A DNA stretch of 64,000 nucleotides, from assembly GCF_036373705.1 (NCBI RefSeq), contig NC_089857.1:39814784-39878783 (forward strand), given 5' to 3'. The notes beneath the pieces were generated by a model. The model saw nothing but the letters and a program-made list of their open reading frames with translations, had not been told where the DNA came from and did no database searches. How positions within the stretch are numbered: position 1 is the first letter of the stretch; every line of letters starts with the position of its first letter. The position numbers were made by a program, and so were the translations under genes. Below are positions 42,847 through 54,291 of the stretch, piece by piece. The DNA is from Amia ocellicauda (taxonomy: Eukaryota; Chordata; Actinopteri; Amiiformes; Amiidae).

Positions 42847-43128
42847 TTCTTGGTGATCGGACCTGAGAGACGGAATCTTGCCAGCGCCACTGAAAGCCGC
42901 CACAACCTCAGACCGCAACTCCAGCCCCCTTTCCCAGGATTTGGATTTTTCTCCCAGAAGCAGGTGCACAGACCAGTACCCCCATCGCGTTTCCACTGTT
43001 ATTTCAAGACAATCTGGACTAGGGCTCGCGTTCTGGAGCATCCTTCCCTGGGGAGGCCTTTTTTTTTTTTTTTTTCCTCCCTCTTTCCTGGACCAGTGAC
43101 ACCAAAACACTTTGGGACAATTTAAACC
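42847..43128 (+). other. CDC42SE2: CDC42SE2 5'UTR ahead of the start codon
   Basis: Two acceptors are possible. One is acccttctgctgtag at 42846. The other, with a much longer pyrimidine tract (15 or more T then cctccctctttcctggaccag), ends at 43096 and would leave only 32 bases of 5'UTR. No ATG occurs from 42847 to the start codon, so either choice gives a clean leader. I slightly favour the downstream acceptor from its tract. Confidence 0.5.
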
Positions 43129-43182
43129 ATGAGTGAATTCTGGTTGTGTTTCAACTGCTGCATCGCCGAACAGCCCCAGCCA
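43129..43182 (+). CDS. CDC42SE2: CDC42SE2 coding exon 1 (residues 1-18)
   Basis: The exon reads [18 protein letters not shown] and ends phase 0 at the consensus donor GTAAGT. It contains the palmitoylated cysteines that anchor the protein at the plasma membrane. Confidence 0.95.
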
Positions 43183-46100
43183 GTAAGTTTTTCTTACATA
43201 TGTTTTAGGTTTTAAAACAAGATCCCTTATAAGGATATTACTCGGTATTATCTCCAAGGAGCAGTGTTATTAAGGTTTACATTGCATGCCTGGGTTTGTG
43301 TTTTTGTATGTTTGTATGCGTGTGTGGATTTTTTTTTTCTAAATGCTGTATTTTAATGGCAGTTATTGGCAGACCGTTTTAAGTGCTATTTTGACTAAAG
43401 AGGACCATGTCTCTACGATGTGGAAGTTGAGTCTGTTTCTCAATTCCCGCCCTCAGGGATCCCCGACAGTTCAAATTCTTCATCCTCGCAGCACCTCATT
43501 TGTTTTGAGATCTGCTCTGTTTTACATTGCAGATAAATCGGTTTAAAAATGTTCCCATTTAAACTAATATCTAGGCCGTAAGAGCTGTACGTGTTATTTA
43601 AAGCAGTGCAGACCTTTAAATTAATGATTAGGTGCTGGCTGGATCAAAAACTTGGACTGCTGCAGATCCCCATGGACAGGAATGAGGTACCGTACTAAAA
43701 TATATATTCTCGATTTTTAACTTCTAACTTTCTGGAAAAACTGGACATCATTAGTTTAACATCACTCGAAAGAAGCTTAAGCCTGATATTTTGAGCTGGG
43801 GCTTACTTTGGAGAGAGCAGGATAATATAAAAAGTTTTTCTTTATTATTTTTTTTATTTTTTTTCACTCAGACCTTTCTCGTAAAAATGCGATGGTGTTT
43901 CTCTAAATCAGAAAACTAAACTGACTGACTATCTTTTCAGCAGATTTACATTTTTTATTTTTTTTTAACATCCAGTTTAACACCAGATTGCTTTCACTAA
44001 TTACTATGAATAATACTTCTTCCCTCACATGGTGGGTTGTAGCATTATGAGTTTTCATTCATGCCTGGGATGTGAATTGGGTCTCCCTATAAAAAGACCT
44101 TGTATATAACAAGCTGCCCCACAGCCAGAGAAAAGTGGCAAGTCCCCTGTGGACACGTACATTTGAATAATATTGACTGATAGCCGGTGTCTAGCCAGGG
44201 CACCTCACAGGGGGAGTGCAAAATATGTATCTAAAATTGGTATTCTGTAATGTAAGCCACTAGATACAATAACTTTGCCATGACAGCAGTGAACAGCTTC
44301 TTAGAAGTTTTATTTTCAATATTTCCAACAATGGCACACTTCCCAGTTTCAGTTTCTTGCAGACTGCTCATGTTCTGCTTTCAGCGGAAGAGGTGAAGCC
44401 TGTCTTCCCAGTCCTTTTATGGTCAAAACATTTGAAGAATCTGGGCCACTTGTCAACTTCTGCCATCCAGAGGTTTATATCTCTAGCTATCTATATATGC
44501 ATTATATATAGATATTTATATATATATAAATATCTATATATCTTTTATACCAAGCCCAATTACTTCAGATGTCTATCCTAAAATTACCCAGGTAAATACC
44601 TCCTCCCGTGTAATGAACTTTCTTAAACCTACTATATGCGTCTGTTAGATCAAAATTAACCTTTTTATTTTAGCAGAAGACACATTAAACTGTCAAAACA
44701 CATTTAATCATTTAAAGGAATGGTATGCACACATTTAAATACCTATCCTAGTCTTTTACATTTCTTCTTTGTATAGAAAGGTAGGTAAGGATCTCTTAAA
44801 ATAGATATTTTTAATCCAGAACTCCAGTCCATCAGATGTAACAATTTACTGACCTTTTTTCCAGAAGCATTTGTTTATAACCTATTTATTTTAAGAAATT
44901 GAAGATGCATTGTGCTGGAATAAAACCGACAAATGAGTCTTTCAGATACATATAAGACCACCTTTTCATTAGAAACATGTGTTATTCTGTCTGATTATTC
45001 ACTTATGGACAGAGCAGATATAAGTATTGTCTTGGTCTCTGCATACTCTCAGTGCGGATATACCGTGATTGCGTTCACGTGAGAAACGGAAATGTACTGA
45101 ATTACAAAGCGCGTGTCTTAGTATTAATGTGTTCCAGTTGAATTGCTGCACTGCATGGGGCCAAACAATAACGGATGCCTCAGATGCACCAAAGATACAG
45201 CAAGTTGCATTTTGTCTGATGGATTTGGCCTGGAAATCCTGGTAGGATCTGCTTATGTTCTATCTGATCTGACTTAGATCTGATCTAAGTTCTTCATTTT
45301 TAAGGCATCCGTTTTTTGCAGTTTTACACTGTAACACAACTTACATTACAAACTGTTCCACATTCCTGAAGTGGCTTCCCTACCTGTTTGGCTGGAAGAT
45401 CACTTTTCAGAGCTTTTAACAAAGATGTTTAATGTAATTGAAAATAATACTCAATTTAGGCTAATATACCTAAGATAACTGAAAAGCAGTACTGATTTGC
45501 CTGCATTGGTGTAAAGTTTTGCAGTGCCTTTCTTGATACCCCTATCTTAATTGTGTTGATTTAAGAAATATTTGACTGTACTGTTTGGTAATTGTATTGA
45601 ACAAAACACTGCTGTCTGCCTCTGTACCAAAGATTCTCTCTAAGATATGCAGTTCTTATATCCTTCATATTACCTCTGACACTGTCCTCCCCTGAATTGG
45701 AAGGGAAAAAAAAAAAAAAAAGAGAAAAGATGAGCCATCCACTCGTAGCATGGAAATAAATCAGACCGAGAGAGAACTTATCTCTTACGGCAAATCTGTT
45801 GAAAATGCTTCCCTTTTACATTTTCTGCTGCATTAATGCGGAGATGTAATCTTTCTTTTCCTGGGGGTTAAAGATGAAGCTTAGAAGGTGTGTGTGTGTG
45901 GGGATGATTATAAGGGAAGAGGCAACCTGGGAACCCTTCAGATGCATCGGCTCCAGATTAAAGGGTTGCGATTTCAGATTGGAAATTGTATAGTAATCTC
46001 AATCAAATCCTGTGCCTGTGTGTTTTGTACAGTTGCTTACACAACTGCATCTGGCAGCAATGTACAGGGACCACAGCTCTGTAATATGTTGGCATTCATT

Positions 46101-48386
46101 ATTGCTTAAACGTTGTGCAAATTGTCTCTGCTAATTAACTTGTCAGGACAGCAATGTTTCAATATGTCTGTATGTATAAGTGTCTTTTATATAACGTAGT
46201 CACAGTCAACAATTGCGTGTGCTGGCATATTCCTTAGTTTGTGTAAATGGCAGAATCTGATGGATCTTTTGTTAGTAACTGTTGAGAGTGACAGTTGTTT
46301 CAAATTGGGCAGTAAAATGAAAAACACACCCCATGCAATGTTTGTTCATGTCATAAACCGGAGAATCCCATCAATCACTTGTATGATTGATATATTGGGA
46401 ATATATTTCCAGACTAAACTCCAACAGGGAGTATTTAGACTGAGTAGAACAGATATAATTTTGTAGTGTATTATCAATCGCCTTGCTCACACAACTTTTT
46501 CTGGGACAGTATTTTCGTGTGTTTACAACGTAAAGAGATTTTCTAACATCTGAGTGCTTTACTGAAATGGTCAGTAGAAAGAGATTCAAAGTTGGAAAAC
46601 ATGACATAACCTTTTACCTCCTTTTTGTTTCTTCCAACTGACTAGACTAGCATCCTAGCTATTTATTTATAAGAAAGTGAAACTAATATATAATATGTAT
46701 AGGCCTCCTTGTCTTTAAATTTGCATTGTTAATGGGCCCCATTTACTGCTTGACAGCTTAAGAGGTTAGATTATAAAAGACCTTACATTTTAATTTGAAG
46801 ATGATTTAAACAATTGCTGTATAACAATGATAGTATGTAGCCCACGTGATTATGTGAAAATTACTTTTGCAGTATCTTTGCAACAAAGGCAAGTCTAGAA
46901 AGGGAGGCTGCTAAAGGTTCCTCGGCCTGTAGCCTTTTTGACAGGAAGTACAAACCCTTTTTCAAATTAAATTGTGCACCGCCGGCTTCGGTATGTCAGC
47001 AATTTGAAATGTGCGAACAACTCCGTGTGCCTAGTGCAACTTTAAAACCCCAGCATGACATGGCAGATGTAGTTTCCGTGGATACATTGGTGATCAAATT
47101 GCAAATCAGCCCCCCCAACCCTCACCCCTTCTCATCTCTCCAATATTAAATAATTCAGTTTTGTTTATCTTCATTCACCTGCCTTTCAGAAGTAAAAAAT
47201 GACATGTCGGGGGGGGACCCTAGTCATGGAGGGGAATATAAATGCAAAGCATGCTGGGCGCTATCTGCTGGCGGTGTCTGTGTTTGTCAGATTGGTGAAG
47301 AGGGTTGGGAGAAGAAAGGACTCGAGATTGTCATAGCATTTCAAAGGGCTTCATCCTGTGTAACTGTCAGCTTTCACTGCGGCCTTGAAAGGAGTTCACA
47401 TTTTTCTGGGGACCAGAGCTTGTGTAACAGGGCGGGAATTTAATCTGCTGTAGGAAAGCAAATACAGCAAGCTGTATGCGGGTTTAAATGGAAATGTATG
47501 CAGACTTCAGCTAGCAGTTGTTTATTGTTTTATTTTCATTTATTATTTTATCAAATATTTCTACATTGTACAAAAGTGTCTAAAACCAAACAAACCTGAT
47601 CTTTCTTCCACTGAGTGTTCAGGTCAAGTTAGTTCAGCTGGCTGGCACTCCGTTCCCTGTGCCAGTTTATGTGGGGAAATTGCCCAGCTCTAAATGCAAG
47701 ACCTTTGCACACTTTTGCTTACATTTCCATAAATCATTGCCCTGTTCTCGAATCCACTCCTGTGAATGTTTTGGTGGGGTGGGGAGACAAGCAGTTGTAG
47801 GTTCCTTATAAGGTTTAAGGAATAAACTAAACTTTGTGTAGGAATAGCTTCATATGATAAAGATTAAAAAGTCTTTCTACAGCACTCTTAGTGTAATTAT
47901 ATACAAGAACTGAGATTTATTTTTTATTCTGTATTGAACTAATGAATACATTTGCCCAATACGTTTTTTTTTCTGTATCATTTTTAAGACGGTGGAATGC
48001 ATAATTAGGCCACTGAATCCTTTAGGACATATCCCAAGCTTTGTGTGTGACAGCGACCCAGATATGAGAAATTGCTGTAACTATTGTCGGAGTGATGTGC
48101 AGTGACAGGAATGACGAAATATAATACCACTGAATACAGAGGGCTGTAAAGGCCAAAACATCGAGACAAACCCGCTTTCTCCAGTGCCAGCATTCGGATA
48201 ACTTGTTCATTAAACATTTAAGAGCCAGTTCCCAAAACTTCTGATATGTTGCAAGTACTGGACTGTGGTTATTGAGGCACATTTTTAAATATTATAAACC
48301 ATTATTAGGTAGAAGAACAAAAACGAAATCTGTATTCATTATCTGTCAGGGCTTACTTGACTTGGTGCCCCATATACGTCAATTGT

Positions 48387-48430
<44 letters not shown>

Positions 48431-51400
48431 AGCCAATTGCAGTGAAATGGAGTGAAGCAGGGGTGAGTGTTAATCGGACCAAACGGCAGCGTTCGTATCA
48501 GCTCCTCATTGACACGTCACTTCCTGTGCTGACAATATAATAGTCTTCACAGCTGATTTGTGAGCCATCTGCTGAGAAGAATGCACATGAATACGCAGGC
48601 ATGAGACGATGTGAAGAAACATAATGGGCAGGAAACCGAGAGCCCTGGATCAAGCTTCAGATAGTCTTTGACCGGTTGTGATCTTATAGGGAGCACTTGA
48701 TCGTACCTCGACTTCCCGTGCTGCCCTGAACCCTCTGCATCAGCACTACATCTGAAGGCACCGCATGTAGACGTATGTCCTCCCTCTGAATTAATCCACC
48801 TACTGTATGAAATGTAGAACTTTAATTTCTATTTATACTTAATTATTTCACGGTTTACCTGACCGTTTGATGGGAGAAGTGGAAGTGAACTTTACCAATA
48901 CATTGTTACCTGAAGCTTTGTGCTATCGACTCCTGCATGAGTTTGCCAGGCTTTTTGTTCCTCTTCTTCAACCTCAATTAGGCCTTATTAAAGTGACTGA
49001 TGAGCAAAGCTGATTAATTAATTTTCCATGTTACAGGGTGCTGTTTCTAAATCAGTCGCAAAATTGTATATTTATCTTTGCTTTTTCACTACTTGGATCA
49101 TAACCATCTTGCATAGTTGTCTGGTTATGTGTATAACAGTTAAATACATTCTAAGGAAACCACATTACACTTCTATATATTTGTCTTATTTGACCTTTGC
49201 GTAGGAGAAGCACCTTCAAATGCTTGCATTTCCCTTGTTGTTTTTTACGTGTAGCACTATGATGTTTACCTTTTAAATAAGTGGCTGTTCTGTTGCTTTT
49301 TTTACTTTTATACTTCCACATTCTATCCTAAAGTGACCCAACTGACTGCTTATCCATCCAATAAGAACACAATCCAAGAATTTAATGATCTGCCACCTCA
49401 CTGGAAATGCCGCACACCTGAAACGTAAAGTGAAAAAGAAAAAGAAACGTTTTTTCCTTTTGTTATTTTCCCTTTTTAGTATACGTTAACCTTCTTCCAT
49501 TTGAGTCACATGACTTCCTCGGCTAAGGTTATAATCCTAGGATTAGATCATAAATAAAATAGAAAACGCAGCCTTGACCTCTCAGTGCAGTCAAGTTACT
49601 AATAGCTTCACCTCAGAGAATCCTGTGGAAAAAGTTTCTTGCACGCTCTCGCACCAAGCCTCGCGACCGCTGAAAGACGTTTGAATCGAGCCGTGTGAAC
49701 AATGAGTTGGCTTGCCCTGTGCTGGCAGAATGAGTTTGATGTTGGTCTCCTAATTTCTGATTTATTTTAGGATATTAAATCAACAATCCCCCCTCCCACA
49801 AATGCAGCTTCCTCCAAGTCAGGAAAACAACTAGTGAAACTATCAAAGCATTTCTCTGAAATCGAGAATAGGCCAAGTCTTTTATAAGTGGATGATAGAG
49901 AGGATGTTGAGTCATTTTAACATGGTGTAAGAATGCATGTAAAAATTGGTCTTGCTTTATGTGACACTGGGTTTCAATTATGCTTTTAGTGTGCTGACCT
50001 TTTTTTTTTTTTTTTTTCTTTTGGTCTGGCAGCTTTCCTGTATTGTTGAGCTGACAAGCACTTGAAACCAGAAAATAAGCTGTATGCAGGGCCCTTTTAA
50101 ATTACATTAATGAGGCATTGAACTCTCGTTATTGAGATTTACACTGACAAGCCAGAATTCAACGGAGACTCGAACGCTCAGAACGAACGCGATATTCACG
50201 GTTTCGTGCACTTTATTAAATCTGAGCGGTCGCTCTTTAAACCACGAATAAAGTGCGCTGATTTCAATGTTATTTAAAGTTTTTTTTTTTTTTTTTTATG
50301 TTAAACATAGACCCTTCTGAGGGTCTTGTTTTTAGTCCTAGAAAACCAAGTTTTGGGATATTATTATTGTTAAGTGACTGTAGACTGACAGTCTTGGCAA
50401 AAAACATTTTGGATTTATTTTTTAATTATGGAAGTGGGGCAATGAAAACACATTACATAAAATGCAACACACATTTGGTTTTCATAATGGTAAACGGTTC
50501 CAACTTCACTAGACACACACTTTGTAGATAACTGGCCTTGTGAAATTAAAATATTATTTTAGAAAAACACTAATATAGACAGGCGGATATAGATAGATTG
50601 ATATTGTGTATAGAACGATGCATTTAACCAAATAAAATCTGTAAAGGCTTTAATTTTACCTTTCTGTACATTTTCCTCAGCCACCTGCTTTTTAAGGTTC
50701 AATTCTCTGTGTGGTGTAATGGCTTTATTGGAAAAACGAGCAGTTTATAAAGAATATCCTTTTTTAATGCCAAGAAGGGTATTGTATAATGTATTAATTA
50801 ACCCAGTGCGGGCCAGAACCAAAAGTAAAGAAGTCTGACAAATAAACACCAACAGGAAGTTGACATTGAACCTGCTGCTTTGAGGCCAGTTTTAGTTTCT
50901 AAATGTGCAGCCCTTATATTTGTTTTGTTTTTGAATTGTTCTTGCATTTTGTTTTGCCCTAGACAATTGCGCAAGTACTGTGTTGTACCAAAATAATTTA
51001 AACACCTACATATCAATGATATACGCTTCATTTGGTTATTTGACATACCTGCATTGTATTCACGACAAGCGAATCCGCAAGATGGATGCACCACTCATTC
51101 TAACCTAGTCTCAGAGAATACAGGCTTTTCTCTTTTAATATTGTTTCATTTTTTGTGCTGTGTGTACTTGTCACAAATGTTCAATTCAGCCATTATTAAC
51201 AAAATACTGCACTGCAAGCCAACATCACATGTATAACCTCTCATCTCAGGCTGTACAAGCACAGGCCTCTGGATTATAAGGCACTAAAAGTGTCAGGAAT
51301 TGATGCAGTTGATGTCGGTTTTACTCAGAAAGATCTTTTCAATTCTATGTGTCTTTATAGAAGTTAGTTTTTTGATGTCCACTGAAAGAAGAATAAATGC

Positions 51401-53178
51401 TAGGCAGGAGGTTTATATGCTCTGCCTGATTGGGGACCTTTGCAGGACCTTGCACAGTTTACACTGCATTTACATATCATGTGTAGAAGACATTACTGTG
51501 AAAACCATCACAGCATGATTCCTGTGTATTAAGTATCTAATGCTTCTCTTGAAATTTCAAATCCCTACAGTTGGGATTTACCAGTCTTTAGTAAATCCTC
51601 CCTTTTAAAGTTGTAGGTCGGGTTATTTGGGATTTTACTTGTATGCTGTATGGCAAAGTGACCAGGAAAACAGATTTCTAAAAACTTGCTCTGTATTTGT
51701 CACACTGTTCATCACCTTGAAACAACTTGATACAGAGCAGTTTTCCATGCGAACAACCCTATTTAACGTTTCCTTATTGTGTTACTGCTACAGTCGTGTT
51801 TTGTTTTATTAATGTTTATATCCCTATTGACATTTGCCCATGTGTGGAGTTAAAGTACTTTAGGTTATTAACCTTCAGGTGATAGTTTAAAGATGTGATT
51901 TGCATATCCTTTCCTTCTGTTGTATAACAGTGGGATCTTATCTAAGGACAGGATGGAAAGATTCCTTTAAACCTTTTTGCAAAGCCTGGAGATTTGTTTG
52001 TTTTCCATGTAATTCCGTTAAACTGCGTTTTTCTAAAATTGCAATTCTATTATAGGACTCTAAAACACTGAATAAATTAAGTGGGAATTTGTGAATATGA
52101 AAAAATTAAATGAGATCTATATTTTATTTTAAAGAAACCACTCCATTTGATCATTTACAGCTTTTTCCAGGTTCAAGGAATTGACTTGGCGTACATTTAA
52201 AGAGACCTCAGGTGATCAAAAAAGAAAAGGAAAACCTCCAGCCCTGTGAATGAATGTGTTGTGTATGCACATCTTCAGTGTATTTATGATGAGGTCTCTT
52301 GCTCTTGCAGAAGCGACGAAGGCGGATCGATCGGAGTATGATTGGAGAGCCAACAAACTTCGTCCACACGGCCCACGTAGGGTCAGGGGACCTGTTCAGT
52401 GGCATGAACTCAGTAAGTGCGTCTTGGTGCTGGGAGGACATCCTGATTGTGCCCAGTATGATTGGACAGGGGGTCATGGTGTGATGTCTGAGAGCAACTC
52501 TTTCATTTCATTAAATAGTGGTTATATTATTTTGTGACATTGTGAAACTGCAAATGGATTTTCTAATGAATGGCTTAAATGAGATATTAAGCGATCAGGA
52601 ATTTATTGCCTTGTTTTGCGTTGCATTAGCAGTTTCTCGTAAAGTAAAGTTTTGACTTGTGTGAAACTGCTCTGGGTATTTGATTTCACTGATAACTAAA
52701 TGCGGATTAGTGGAGGTCATTGTTTGCTGAAAGGGTTTTGTCTGAAGCACTGTACAATTCTGGATATACGTCTGCTGCCAAAACTTAGAAAATAAGCTTT
52801 TGACTATATGTTGGTTTGCTATAAATTACAATGGGACATTTAGCAGTTCATATAATTTATTAATTTAATAAGACTAGAATATAACAGATTACTAGTGTGG
52901 TGCTCTTACAGACAAAACTGTGTTTAGTTTTTACTGTAAGAGTTAATTTTCCTGACTAAAAGAAGTCCTCAGGTTATTATTAATCATCCTTGTTAGAAAT
53001 ATACGAAGATCATTCATTTGAGTCAATTTCTGAGAGCTCATTCTTTGCCTAACATCCCGTTTACTTCCTCTATTAGGTGAACTCAATTCAGAACCAAATG
53101 CAGTCTAAGGGAGGATACGGAGGAGGTGCCATACCAGTAAACGTGCAAATGCAGCTTGTGGACACAAAAGCAGGATAA
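43129..53178 (+). CDS. CDC42SE2: CDC42SE2 (SPEC2), CDC42 small effector 2 (spliced)
   Basis: CDC42SE2 is a small membrane-anchored effector that binds GTP-loaded CDC42 and affects actin and T-cell signalling. Coding exons are 43129-43182, 52311-52412 and 53077-53178, giving 85 residues against 84 in human. [18 protein letters not shown] has Cys10 and Cys11, the palmitoylation sites. KRRRR at 19-23 is a polybasic patch. [14 protein letters not shown] at 29-42 is the CRIB motif with its Ile, Pro, Phe, His-x-x-His and Gly all present. The end is [11 protein letters not shown], as in human. The extra residue lies in the variable Gly-rich part (GGGAIPVNV). The start is the first ATG of the leader. 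It lies downstream of LYRM7 on the same strand, as in human. Confidence 0.96.
44505..44540. repeat. 36-base perfect AT palindrome
   Basis: The sequence is its own reverse complement over all 36 bases and is built of TATATAGATATTTATA and its inverse. Such AT palindromes can extrude as cruciforms. It may simply derive from a TA microsatellite. Confidence 0.85.
45272..45290. repeat. Short perfect inverted repeat (acttagatc / gatctaagt)
   Basis: Nine-base arms flank a single base. It follows a run of overlapping GATCT words. No function is evident. Confidence 0.6.
48388..48429. repeat. (GT)21 microsatellite
   Basis: This is an uninterrupted GT run of 42 bases, likely polymorphic in length. Confidence 0.9.
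52311..52412 (+). CDS. CDC42SE2: CDC42SE2 coding exon 2 (residues 19-52, CRIB)
   Basis: It follows acceptor gctcttgcag and reads [20 protein letters not shown] then [14 protein letters not shown], ending phase 0 at GTAAGT. It carries the whole CRIB motif and the preceding basic patch, so it forms the CDC42-binding unit. Confidence 0.96.
53077..53178 (+). CDS. CDC42SE2: CDC42SE2 coding exon 3 (residues 53-85)
   Basis: It follows acceptor cctctattag and reads [20 protein letters not shown] then [13 protein letters not shown] and stop TAA at 53176-53178. The open frame in another register at 53206-53475 lies in the following intron and is not part of the gene. Confidence 0.95.
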   Translation: MNSIQNQMQSKGGYGGGAIPVNVQMQLVDTKAG

Positions 53179-53198
53179 CTTCTATATACATTTGTTTG

Positions 53199-54291
53199 GT
53201 AAGTTATGGAAAGCCTTATGATTTTCAGCAAATCTGACCAGTCTTTTCTTGTCATTTATATGCATTTGTGCATTTATATAACAGCTGGCTTGCTCCCATT
53301 TGTATCCAATCCTGTTCATTATTGTTTAAAAAAAAAAAAAAAATGTTTGGACTATCTGTTTCCCCTTATTTCTGCATTGACTCTGTTTGAACTGCCCTAC
53401 AGTCCATTAAAGATAATCTGCAGAAGACGGAGGGGAAAAAAAAACCTGAAGGACATGGTGACCTTGCTGCAGTGAAGAAATGTGTATATATACATGTATG
53501 ATGAAATGTTCTGTAGTGTGTAGGAGGTAGTTATTAATTGCGTATACAGAGGTGGGAGATCACTCGACTGCTATCACACACTATACATAGAAAGTATTCA
53601 CACCCTTCATTTGAAACCAAGTTTGAAATGAAGGGTTGGAATCTTTTTCAGAGATGTAAATGTTCAGAAACTTAATTTCCGTTTGGTTTATTTATCTGTG
53701 CTTTTCAGTCTATACAACCAAATTCTCAGTGAATCAGAACAATAGGTCGTGAACCAGAATGTCGTGAATCTATCCGTCTTGGTCTTGTGAGTCCTTTTGT
53801 CATAACAAACTGCATTACTTTACACTGGAAAGCAACCAGGCAGGATAAATACACACAATTCCAAGATTCATGGAAAACATTTATGATTTTTCACTATGGA
53901 GGAGAAATGTATACAATTTAACTAACTAGTTTCTTCCATGCATCTAAACAGTCTTTCAAGGTTATAACAGTTATGTTAGATTGCTGATATACAAAATATA
54001 TTTTCTGATTAACATGTTATGTGCTTTTAATGTGGTCAGGATTCAGAGTTTTCGGAAGGCAAAGAAACTAACAGACGTGTTTAGAAATTGTTCGAAATCA
54101 CCATCAAAAGTGAATATTTAGTGTCATAGCTGGGTTATACCACATCTTCCTGCCTTTGTTTTAATCCTTCATTAATATAATCTTTACCCTATCCATAAAG
54201 TGTGTTTTTTATACTTGCACAGCTGCAAGTTAATAAGTACAGAATTAACTGTGTTTGTCCCTAATGAAACTCTGCTCTGTTTGTTTCGCAG
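53199..54291 (+). other. CDC42SE2: Probable intron in the CDC42SE2 3'UTR
   Basis: A consensus donor (TTTG/GTAAGTTATGG) begins 20 bases after the stop codon. A strong acceptor (ctctgtttgtttcgcag) ends at 54291. Splicing here would place the exon junction closer than 50-55 bases to the stop, so it should not trigger nonsense-mediated decay. A near-perfect hairpin (53603-53635) lies inside. Confidence 0.6.
53603..53635. repeat. Hairpin with 15-base arms
   Basis: Arms cccttcatttgaaac and gtttgaaatgaaggg pair with one mismatch around a three-base loop. The flank atagaaagtattcacaccc resembles the ends of short Tc1/mariner-derived fish repeats, so this is probably a mobile element fragment, not a regulatory RNA. 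Confidence 0.55.

Larger units (their letters stand above)
43183..52310 (+). other. CDC42SE2: CDC42SE2 intron between coding exons 1 and 2
   Basis: This 9.1-kb intron is bounded by GTAAGT and gctcttgcag. It holds a 36-base AT palindrome (44505-44540), a GT microsatellite (48388-48429) and several T or A runs. No coding or RNA gene is supported in it. Confidence 0.8.
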
